Source of the DNA: RGIG1995 sp045126815
GTDB lineage: Bacteria > Bacillota > Clostridia > Oscillospirales > CAG-272
Reading direction: 5' to 3'
DNA length: 5,941 bases
Assembly: GCA_045126815.1 (NCBI GenBank)
Contig: JBGVPD010000084.1
Span: forward strand, 1-5,941
Below, in pieces: positions 1-5,212 of this stretch (within the stretch, counting starts at the first letter, position 1; each line of letters begins with the position of its first letter). The notes under the pieces are model-generated. The model had not been told where the DNA came from. It made no database searches and was given only the letters and a program-made list of their open reading frames with translations. Both the position numbers and the translations under genes were made by a program.

Positions 1-659
1 AAGTAACACCAACCCTTGCTGTCTTGCATCCACGAATTTTCAACTCTGTATCCGTTCTTAAGATAGTACCAATGTCCGTTATGGTATTTCCAACCGGTTG
101 CAGTTACATAGTAACCGTCAGAACCCATATAGCACCAACCGTGTGTATCCCTTGCAAAATCGTTTGTTACCATTTTGCCGTCAGATCCTACGTAGCACCA
201 ACCCTTACTATCCTTTTTCCAAGTGTTGTCTACTCTGTATCCCTTGTCGAGATAGTACCAATATCCGTTATGCAATCTCCAACCTGTTGAAGTTACACAA
301 TAGCCGTCAGCGCCTATAAAGCACCAGCCGTACGAGTCTTTTACAAAGTCATTCGTTACCATCTTACCGTCATTACCTAAGTAACACCAGCCCTTTGAGT
401 CTAATTTCCACGATTTTTCAACTCTGTAACCTTTATCAAGATAGTACCAATGTCCGTTATGCAACTTCCAACCCGTTGCCGTTATATAATAACCGTTTCC
501 ACCTACGAAACACCAACCTGTAGAATCTTTTACAAAATCGTTTGTTGCCATTCTGCCATCATTACCTAGGTAACACCAGCCTACACTATCTTTTTTCCAA
601 CTATTCTTTACAAGCTCGTCTTGGTCATAGTAATACCAACCGCCGTTTTCGTACACCCA
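1..659 (-). repeat. 189-bp tandem repeat encoding 63-residue cell-wall-binding units
   Basis: About 3.5 head-to-tail copies lie at 659-471, 470-282, 281-93 and 92-1 (cut by the window edge). Equivalent Trp codons fall exactly 189 bp apart (657, 468, 279, 90). Each unit holds three subrepeats of about 20-22 residues: one with a WYY(L/Y) core, one with GWCYLG/GWCYVG followed by NDG or SDG and then K or R and M, and one with GWCF or GWCY followed by a GYY-type motif. The first copy is the most divergent in its first third (VYENGGWYYYDQDE). The array may continue beyond the window. Confidence 0.93.
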
Positions 660-1529
660 ACCATTCTTTGAAGAATAGTTGTATTTAATCGTCACGTTAT
701 CAAAATTATTGTTGCTTCCGATTTTTACTTTGTTCCACTCGGATTCACTGCCTCCATAACAGATCGTCTGAAGCTCTTCACATCCATAGAACGCCCAATC
801 GCCGATAGAAGCTACACTTGTAGGGATTACGATATTCTCCACATCACTATTCAAAAACGTCCATTCTCTTATGCTCGTCAAACCTTTCTCAAGCACATAA
901 ACCGTTTTTTCTGTTCCTAAACTATATGCCAAAAGCTGTGTCGTATCTTTCGTATACAAAGAGCCGTTAACTGATATAAACTTGGTATTGCCTGAAGCAA
1001 CGTTTATACTTGTTAAACCTTTGCAAGAAATGAATGCATCTTTGCCAATAGTTGTTACACTACTTGGAATATCAACAGTTTTCAAACTATCACAAAATGC
1101 AAAAGCCCAAGTGCCGATAGTAGTCACACCACTCGGTACATTTACACTCTCTAACTTTTCACACCAAGAAAAAGCACCGTTGCCTATACTTGTTACACTG
1201 CTCGGAATTTCAATTCTTTTTAGTTTTCCGCACATTGAAAAAGCCCAAGCGCCTATTTTTTTAACACCTTCGGGAATTACAATGCTTTCAAGTTGGAAAC
1301 AGTCGAAAAATGCACCGTCGCCTATACTTGTTACAGGAATGCCGTCAAAATCGGCCGGAATCGCAATAGCACCTCTAATCTCCTTTTTGAAACCTGTAAT
1401 TTCAATCTCTCCGTTTGAGATCTTGTATGTATAGATTCCGTCTGTTTCGGCATTAGCAATAATAAAACCGCACACAACTGCAGCCACCAAAGCTAATACC
1501 AACAAACTAATTATAATTCTTTTCTTCAT
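1..1529 (-). CDS. Secreted BspA-like leucine-rich-repeat protein with C-terminal cell-wall-binding repeats (partial, C-terminus missing)
   Basis: An open frame of 509 codons without a stop runs from an ATG at 1529 off the left edge of the window. Residues 1-27 form a signal peptide: a KKR start, a hydrophobic core and an ANA cleavage site before E28. Residues about 57-257 are LRR_5/BspA-type repeats of the pattern VTSIGxxAFxxCxxLxxIxIPxx. Five run in exact 23-residue register (66-180), then comes an irregular island (181-216) and two more repeats. A short linker containing a YGGSESEW motif follows. From residue 291 aromatic cell-wall-binding repeats (related to choline/glucan-binding repeats; HWYYL, GWCYLG) continue to the window edge in 63-residue units. 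The start is supported by an AGAGGA ribosome binding site 7 nt upstream and a near-consensus promoter. By family, such proteins are surface-exposed, with the LRR part binding a partner and the Trp/Tyr repeats holding the cell wall. The ligand and any further C-terminal domain cannot be seen. Confidence 0.92.
   Translation of the reverse strand, partial: MKKRIIISLLVLALVAAVVCGFIIANAETDGIYTYKISNGEIEITGFKKEIRGAIAIPADFDGIPVTSIGDGAFFDCFQLESIVIPEGVKKIGAWAFSMCGKLKRIEIPSSVTSIGNGAFSWCEKLESVNVPSGVTTIGTWAFAFCDSLKTVDIPSSVTTIGKDAFISCKGLTSINVASGNTKFISVNGSLYTKDTTQLLAYSLGTEKTVYVLEKGLTSIREWTFLNSDVENIVIPTSVASIGDWAFYGCEELQTICYGGSESEWNKVKIGSNNNFDNVTIKYNYSSKNGWVYENGGWYYYDQDELVKNSWKKDSVGWCYLGNDGRMATNDFVKDSTGWCFVGGNGYYITATGWKLHNGHWYYLDKGYRVEKSWKLDSKGWCYLGNDGKMVTNDFVKDSYGWCFIGADGYCVTSTGWRLHNGYWYYLDKGYRVDNTWKKDSKGWCYVGSDGKMVTNDFARDTHGWCYMGSDGYYVTATGWKYHNGHWYYLKNGYRVENSWMQDSKGWCY
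990..1334 (-). repeat. Five 69-bp repeats encoding 23-residue BspA-type LRRs
   Basis: Residues 66-180 of the surface protein split into five exact 23-residue units starting at V66, V89, V112, V135 and V158. Each has an IG..AF..C..L core and ends in an IP or VP step, except the last, which ends in a VA step. Two further units follow the non-repeat island. Of these, the one starting near residue 217 has lost one residue and the usual Cys (TFLNSDVENI), and the last (near 239-257) is regular again with AFYGC. Confidence 0.9.
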
Positions 1530-1536
1530 TAAACAA

Positions 1537-1542
1537 TCCTCT
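1537..1542 (-). promoter_or_regulatory. Ribosome binding site of the surface-protein gene
   Basis: The minus strand reads AGAGGA seven bases before the ATG at 1529. It fixes the start of the signal-peptide protein. Confidence 0.8.
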
Positions 1543-1567
1543 TAATTATGTTTACTTTATTTGTTTA

Positions 1568-1596
1568 ATTATATCATATTATTAAGTTACAGTCAA
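1568..1596 (-). promoter_or_regulatory. Sigma-A-type promoter of the surface-protein gene
   Basis: On the minus strand TTGACT (1596-1591) is followed after exactly 17 bases by a perfect TATAAT (1573-1568). The predicted transcription start is near 1561, giving a short leader of about 30 nt that carries the ribosome binding site. It lies downstream of the murI terminator, so the surface-protein gene is probably its own transcription unit. Confidence 0.8.
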
Positions 1597-1636
1597 CACA
1601 TCCTTACACAATCAATATTAAGCATCAATGATATTT

Positions 1637-1673
1637 CATAAAAAGAAACGGTGAGTTATATAACACACCGTTT
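1637..1673 (-). terminator. Rho-independent terminator of murI
   Basis: AAACGGTG at one end (1646-1653) pairs with CACCGTTT (1666-1673). The internal stretch GTTATATAAC can extend the stem past an A/A mismatch. On the minus strand the hairpin is followed by a T-rich run (TTTCTTTTTATG). It begins about 17 nt after the murI stop codon, the expected position. Confidence 0.75.
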
Positions 1674-1689
1674 TATAAGAATAATAAAC

Positions 1690-2460
1690 TTATCTGTTAA
1701 GCAAGAAATAGGTGAGGTCCATTATTTCTTTTGTACCAAGCGTATTTATGATATGAAGTTCACCCTTCTGTGTTCCGTCGTTGAGCATACCGATATTATC
1801 AAGACGTCTTTGCGTCTCGCGCGCAGTACCGCTGCCGCCGTCAAATATTACAGCCTTGTAGTCAAAAGCCTTGCTTATTGCCTCTTTTATGTGCGGATAG
1901 TGAGTACATCCCAAAACAACGGAGTCAACTTTCAAATATCTGAAAGGTGCAAATATTTCTTTCAAATGTTCGTCAAGTTCGGGCCCTTCAACTATTCCCT
2001 TTTCTATCAGTTTTACAAGTCCGGGACAAGGGAGAGCAATTATGTTTGCTTCGTTATCATAACGTCTCGCCAACTCGTCAAACTTATCCTGAGAAAGAGT
2101 AAGCGGTGTCGCCATTACAATAACCGTGGGGTGTATCTTATATAATACAGCAGGTTTTACTGCAGGTTCTATACCAATTATCGGAATATCGGGATACTGT
2201 TTTCTAAGGCTTTCTGCCGCAACGCTCGTTGCAGTATTACAAGCAATTACGATAGCTTTTGCACCCTTTTCGAGCAATATCTCGGCATTTTTTCTTGTCA
2301 GTTCTCTTATTTCATCAGCACTCTTCGTTCCATACGGAGCATTTATTGAGTCACCGTAATATATAAAATTCTCATTAGGCAAAAGCGCCATAAGCTCTTT
2401 GAGTACGCTTATACCGCCAACACCAGAATCAAATACGGCAATAGGATCTGTTTTTTTCAT
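1690..2460 (-). CDS. murI: Glutamate racemase
   Basis: Interconverts L- and D-glutamate in the cytoplasm, supplying D-Glu for the peptidoglycan stem peptide (cofactor-independent two-cysteine racemase, Asp/Glu racemase family). With the start chosen here the protein has 256 residues, close to the usual length. Family landmarks are all present: DSGVGG at 11-16, GDSINAPYG at 36-44, the first catalytic Cys in ACNTATS (C74), and the second in LGCTHYP (C185) with the neighbouring H187. An upstream in-frame ATG at 2493 would add 11 residues. The ATG at 2460 is preferred because AGAGGTGG sits 7 nt before it and MKKTDPIAVFDSGVGG is the normal family N-terminus. The 2493 start would also lie almost at the -10 box. 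The gene has its own promoter and terminator, so it appears monocistronic. Its neighbours have no evident link to wall precursor synthesis. Confidence 0.97.
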   Translation of the reverse strand: MKKTDPIAVFDSGVGGISVLKELMALLPNENFIYYGDSINAPYGTKSADEIRELTRKNAEILLEKGAKAIVIACNTATSVAAESLRKQYPDIPIIGIEPAVKPAVLYKIHPTVIVMATPLTLSQDKFDELARRYDNEANIIALPCPGLVKLIEKGIVEGPELDEHLKEIFAPFRYLKVDSVVLGCTHYPHIKEAISKAFDYKAVIFDGGSGTARETQRRLDNIGMLNDGTQKGELHIINTLGTKEIMDLTYFLLNR

Positions 2461-2467
2461 CAATATA

Positions 2468-2475
2468 CCACCTCT
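2468..2475 (-). promoter_or_regulatory. Ribosome binding site deciding the murI start
   Basis: The minus strand reads AGAGGTGG seven bases before the ATG at 2460. This selects that codon over the in-frame ATG at 2493. Confidence 0.85.
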
Positions 2476-2495
2476 GAATGTGCTTTTATACAATT

Positions 2496-2524
2496 ATTAT
2501 AACACAGTATATGCAATTATTCAA
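2496..2524 (-). promoter_or_regulatory. Extended -10 sigma-A promoter of murI
   Basis: On the minus strand TTGAAT (2524-2519) is followed after 17 bases by TATAAT (2501-2496), preceded by an extended -10 TGT. It lies between the upstream gene's terminator and the murI ribosome binding site. The predicted transcription start is near 2489, just inside the discarded upstream ATG region. Confidence 0.75.
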
Positions 2525-2558
2525 TAAGTATTTTTCAACAAAAACTCAATTATCAAAC

Positions 2559-2587
2559 AAAAAAAGCGGAGACGTCTCCGCTTTTTT
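2559..2587 (-). terminator. Rho-independent terminator after the MFS transporter gene
   Basis: The palindrome GCGGAGACGTCTCCGC forms a six-pair GC-rich stem (GCGGAG/CTCCGC) closed by ACGT. It is flanked by seven A on one side and six T on the other, which lengthens the stem and gives a U-tract on either strand. It begins about 10 nt after the transporter stop codon, so the minus strand is the working direction. By shape it could also stop plus-strand transcription. Confidence 0.92.
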
Positions 2588-2597
2588 GTTTACTTTT

Positions 2598-3905
2598 TTA
2601 CATTTCTTTCATTTTCATATTACGAGCAAGAAGTGTGAGTACGAGCAAGATAACATACAATCCGCCGATTATATAGAATATTGACGACCAACCGTATTCC
2701 TTAATCGCAAACCCAAACATTGCCGACTGTACTGCAGCGCCCATATATACCGCCCAATCAAGTATGCCGACAACTGTTGATGACAAAGCTTTTCCGCCCA
2801 TATCACCGGCAATCGCCCAAACAACACCCGTTACCATGCAAGATACACCAACAACGAACAACATTACCGATGCTACTGCCTGACTCTTTATAAACGGGAA
2901 TGTAATCATTCCGAGAACGGTTACAACAGAAGCAATTATAAGCATAGGCTCTCTCTTGCCCTTAAACACTTTATCAGTAATAAAGGGGAATGCAAACATA
3001 GCGCATGCGTGTCCCAAAGGCAAAAGAATAATGCTTAAAATACCGCTCTTTATCGATATTCCCATAACTTCTTCAAAGTATGAGGGAATCCAAGTCAAAA
3101 GTCCGTAACGTCCAACACCTGCAATCGCAGATATAAAACAGAAAATAATAACCTTAGGCTGTTTGAAAAGCATAAAGTAAGGATAGAAATAACCCTTTGA
3201 CTTAATTTTTTCAGCTATAGCCGCATCTTTTCCGTTAAGTTCCTCGCTTTCTTCTTCAAACGCGGGAAGTCCTACGTCTTCGGGTTTAGTGTTAAAGAAA
3301 GCTATGAAAGCTATAAGAACAACTACCATAGGTACCATAGGATAACGGAACGCCGCTCTCCAACCCCATTCGGGATTAAGTAAAAGACAACCGCTTATCG
3401 TCAAATAGGTAACAACCTGCGCCAATCCGGTAAACGCAGTTGCAAGACCTGAAGCAAATCCTCTTTGCTTTTTTGGCCACCATTCGTTGACTACTCCAAG
3501 ACCGTTTGCCCAAACGGTTGACTGACAAAAACCGTTCAATCCCCAAAGAACTGCAATAACGGGAACTGAATGCTGGAATGATATTATAACGTTAAGCGCA
3601 GCTGACGAAATAATACCGAACATCATAAACTTCTTGTAACCGAAGTATGCACCAAGTCTACCGCTTATAAGCTGACCGAATGCATAGCACCAGAACAATG
3701 CTGACGATACAATGCCCATTCCTTCCTTGCCTACGCCCAAATCGTTACCCATTTCGTTTAATACAAGGTTAATATTCTGTCTGCCGTTGTAGAAGAACAG
3801 ATATGTAAAGCCAAAGCTTAACAACATCAACCACGCGTACTTTTTAAACTTTTTGTACTGTTCCGGAGTATATCCGAGCAAGTTTTTTTCTTTCACTGTG
3901 TCCAT
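2598..3905 (-). CDS. Major facilitator transporter of the organophosphate:phosphate antiporter (OPA, GlpT/UhpT/UhpC-like) family
   Basis: Cytoplasmic-membrane carrier of 435 residues, typical for a 12-helix MFS protein, with two hydrophobic halves separated by a charged loop (about 205-240). Family signs: GRLGAYFGYKK at 82-92 (the MFS loop 2-3 motif), WGLNGFCQS followed by EWWPKKQRG (121-149), PEDVGLP (208-214), and GRYGLLTWIPSYF (265-277). R42 in YNGRQN and R266 in GRYG match in context the two phosphate-binding arginines of GlpT (R45 and R269), with the same spacing of 224. This points to a phosphorylated small substrate such as glycerol-3-phosphate or a hexose phosphate, exchanged for phosphate. 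The exact substrate is not readable, and a UhpC-like sensor role is possible. An in-frame ATG at 3950 would add 15 basic residues. The start at 3905 is preferred because AGAAGGG lies 7 nt upstream. The gene follows the DUF89 gene after 112 nt. Confidence 0.9.
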   Translation of the reverse strand: MDTVKEKNLLGYTPEQYKKFKKYAWLMLLSFGFTYLFFYNGRQNINLVLNEMGNDLGVGKEGMGIVSSALFWCYAFGQLISGRLGAYFGYKKFMMFGIISSAALNVIISFQHSVPVIAVLWGLNGFCQSTVWANGLGVVNEWWPKKQRGFASGLATAFTGLAQVVTYLTISGCLLLNPEWGWRAAFRYPMVPMVVVLIAFIAFFNTKPEDVGLPAFEEESEELNGKDAAIAEKIKSKGYFYPYFMLFKQPKVIIFCFISAIAGVGRYGLLTWIPSYFEEVMGISIKSGILSIILLPLGHACAMFAFPFITDKVFKGKREPMLIIASVVTVLGMITFPFIKSQAVASVMLFVVGVSCMVTGVVWAIAGDMGGKALSSTVVGILDWAVYMGAAVQSAMFGFAIKEYGWSSIFYIIGGLYVILLVLTLLARNMKMKEM

Positions 3906-3912
3906 TATTTTA

Positions 3913-3919
3913 CCCTTCT
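3913..3919 (-). promoter_or_regulatory. Ribosome binding site deciding the transporter start
   Basis: The minus strand reads AGAAGGG seven bases before the ATG at 3905. The alternative ATG at 3950 has no comparable site upstream. Confidence 0.75.
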
Positions 3920-3961
3920 GTTTATGATAAAATTTTATTTTATGCAACAATAATCAACAAT

Positions 3962-3990
3962 ATTATACTTTATAAGTTAAAAAAGGTAAA
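3962..3990 (-). promoter_or_regulatory. Probable sigma-A promoter of the transporter gene
   Basis: On the minus strand TTTACC (3990-3985, four of six consensus bases) is followed after 17 bases by a perfect TATAAT (3967-3962). It starts only about 27 nt after the stop of the preceding gene. No convincing terminator lies between, so the transporter may be read both from this promoter and by read-through. Confidence 0.6.
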
Positions 3991-4017
3991 GTATTTTTTC
4001 AAAAAAATATTATTTTT

Positions 4018-4917
4018 TCACCACTTCATACGCTTATCATTCAAAAACATACCGCTGAATCTGGGAACGTTAAATCTATCCGCAAACATTTTGCACTTGC
4101 ACATAAACAAATAATATACGTTTTTTCCACAATGGCGCATAGTTTCAAAGTTACCCTGCCCCTTTGCTATGATTACGTCTGCAGAGTCGATTTTTTCTCT
4201 TGCTTCTTTGGATATTTTATCAAGACAGGTTCCTGCTATATCGGAGCCGTTTTCGCTTATCTTTACTACTTTATCCAATCCGACCTGTAAAGCATCTTCC
4301 AACGTCGAATCGTTTAAGACGTGATATCCTCTTACGATCACTTCGATCTCGACATTCGGATATTCTTTTTTTATTTGAGCAATAAACAGCTTGTCAAGCG
4401 CAATTTCTCCGCAATTGTCGGTTAAATATACTATCCTTTCAGCCGAGGACAGATCTCTTTTGAAATTATCAAATTCATTTCTGTCAAAATCTATTTCACA
4501 AGCGTTATTCAAAAGCTCATTTAACTTGTTTTCGTCAACGTTCTCCATAGCGCCGAAATCAATATAGTTCCCCATCATAGCGTACTTTGCGGCAAGTCTC
4601 AAAGGCTCTTCGGATGATGAGATGTTTTTGCTTATACCGTCTTCTTTTGACAATATAAGCGCGTTAAAATATTTTTTTATTTCAGTATAATCGTCTTCTT
4701 TTCCCAAAAGACGTCTCTGTAACTTTGAAACTTCAGCCACGATCTCGGGCGCACTTACGTCGGAAGAGGCTTCGGCTATCATACTCAAAACGCCCTGATA
4801 GTATTTAAATTTTGTTTCCTCGTCGATATCACTAAGCTCGTTTGATAAATATTTGTTGACAAGACACTTTATACATTCCGAAGAATGTCTTGTAACCTTT
4901 TTTATTTCTTTTTCCAT
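4018..4917 (-). CDS. DUF89 / ARMT1-like metal-dependent phosphatase (damage-control phosphatase family)
   Basis: Soluble cytoplasmic protein of 299 residues, in the length range of prokaryotic DUF89 proteins. Visible motifs in order: CIKC (C15, C18), the N-terminal Cys pair typical of the prokaryotic subgroup; GNYIDFG (116-122); DNCGE (167-171); an R-G-Y-x-V-L-N-D-S-T segment (196-205); KGQGNFE (252-258). By family knowledge D167, N168 and D203 are the likely metal ligands. Members are Mn/Ni/Co-type phosphatases that hydrolyse phosphorylated metabolites, often damaged or surplus sugar phosphates. The substrate here cannot be read. The family usually has Pro before the V-L-N-D motif, and here it is His199, a small variation. 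The start is supported by GAGGGA 5 nt upstream. The gene precedes the OPA-type transporter on the same strand and is divergent from the binding-protein gene. Confidence 0.9.
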   Translation of the reverse strand: MEKEIKKVTRHSSECIKCLVNKYLSNELSDIDEETKFKYYQGVLSMIAEASSDVSAPEIVAEVSKLQRRLLGKEDDYTEIKKYFNALILSKEDGISKNISSSEEPLRLAAKYAMMGNYIDFGAMENVDENKLNELLNNACEIDFDRNEFDNFKRDLSSAERIVYLTDNCGEIALDKLFIAQIKKEYPNVEIEVIVRGYHVLNDSTLEDALQVGLDKVVKISENGSDIAGTCLDKISKEAREKIDSADVIIAKGQGNFETMRHCGKNVYYLFMCKCKMFADRFNVPRFSGMFLNDKRMKW

Positions 4918-4922
4918 TTCAG

Positions 4923-4928
4923 TCCCTC
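4923..4928 (-). promoter_or_regulatory. Ribosome binding site of the DUF89 gene
   Basis: The minus strand reads GAGGGA five bases before the ATG at 4917. Confidence 0.7.
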
Positions 4929-4953
4929 AAAACCAAATTATTAATATCATCTT

Positions 4954-4983
4954 ATTATAACATAAACATCTATCTGTCGTCAA
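4954..4983 (-). promoter_or_regulatory. Sigma-A promoter of the DUF89 gene
   Basis: On the minus strand TTGACG (4983-4978) and TATAAT (4959-4954) are separated by 18 bases, and the -10 box carries an upstream TGT (extended -10). The predicted transcription start is near 4947, giving a leader of about 30 nt. Confidence 0.75.
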
Positions 4984-5047
4984 TTAATCATAAAAGCACA
5001 TAAAATGTTTTATTGAACGAAAATTATGTACACTTTTCACAAAATAA

Positions 5048-5065
5048 ATTGTCACTATTGACAAT
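5048..5065. promoter_or_regulatory. Inverted repeat overlapping the -35 box: candidate operator
   Basis: ATTGTCA and TGACAAT form a perfect 7-bp inverted repeat around the four bases CTAT. The right arm contains the -35 box TTGACA of the binding-protein promoter, so a dimeric regulator bound here would block RNA polymerase. The repeat lies about 65 bp from the -35 box of the divergent DUF89 promoter, so any effect there would need looping or an additional site. No regulator gene is in the window, and the binding protein is unknown. Confidence 0.45.
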
Positions 5066-5086
5066 AAAAAATAATGGTGATAGAAT
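5058..5086 (+). promoter_or_regulatory. Strong extended -10 sigma-A promoter of the binding-protein gene
   Basis: A perfect TTGACA (5058-5063) is followed after 17 bases by TAGAAT (5081-5086), with TGA directly before it as an extended -10 element. The predicted transcription start is near 5093. The quality of the promoter agrees with the high expression typical of solute-binding proteins. Confidence 0.85.
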
Positions 5087-5092
5087 ATAGTT

Positions 5093-5212
5093 CATAATAA
5101 TAATGAAGAGATACTGTTATAGAAATATCTTCGATCAATATTAGAATACTCTAAAGCTGTTACTTTCGGCTTTTCAGTTAAATAAAATTTTATATTTTAA
5201 AGGAGAATGACT
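5093..5212 (+). other. Untranslated leader of the binding-protein mRNA, no known element recognised
   Basis: About 120 nt separate the predicted transcription start from the ATG, longer than the other leaders in the window. It can form a modest hairpin at 5105-5132 (GAAGA pairing with TCTTC, extended past a two-base bulge). There is also a weak pairing of AAAGC with GCTTT at about 5152-5175. I recognise no riboswitch class, T-box or terminator/antiterminator pair. The region is AT-rich and ends in the AAAGGAG ribosome binding site. Confidence 0.5.
5199..5205 (+). promoter_or_regulatory. Ribosome binding site of the binding-protein gene
   Basis: AAAGGAG, close to the ideal anti-16S complement, sits seven bases before the ATG at 5213. 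Confidence 0.85.

Noticed and set aside
24..319. Two overlapping short plus-strand frames at the window start
   Set aside because: Both are shadows of the 189-bp tandem repeat on the minus strand.
982..1434. Plus-strand open frame of 150 codons with a repeated V-T-x-L-G-I type pattern
   Set aside because: It is the antisense shadow of the 69-bp leucine-rich repeats. The periodic composition mirrors the real gene on the minus strand, and no ribosome binding site or promoter precedes it.
1651..2145. Plus-strand open frame of 164 codons
   Set aside because: It lies opposite murI, which has complete catalytic motifs, and starts inside the murI terminator. The sequence resembles no family I know.
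2598..3905. Naming the transporter glpT, uhpT or uhpC
   Set aside because: The family-level signs are good, but nothing in the sequence alone fixes the substrate or separates transporter from sensor.
3990..4017. A/T-only inverted repeats just after the DUF89 stop codon as a terminator
   Set aside because: The pairings contain practically no G:C pairs, and the short A and T runs pair by chance in this AT-rich stretch.
1690..4917. A single operon from the DUF89 gene through murI
   Set aside because: A strong terminator at 2559-2587 and a good murI promoter directly after it separate murI from the two upstream genes.
5103..5144. Possible 13-codon leader peptide in the binding-protein leader
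   Set aside because: It has no ribosome binding site and no run of Leu, Ile or Val codons, and no terminator/antiterminator pair follows. There is no case for attenuation.
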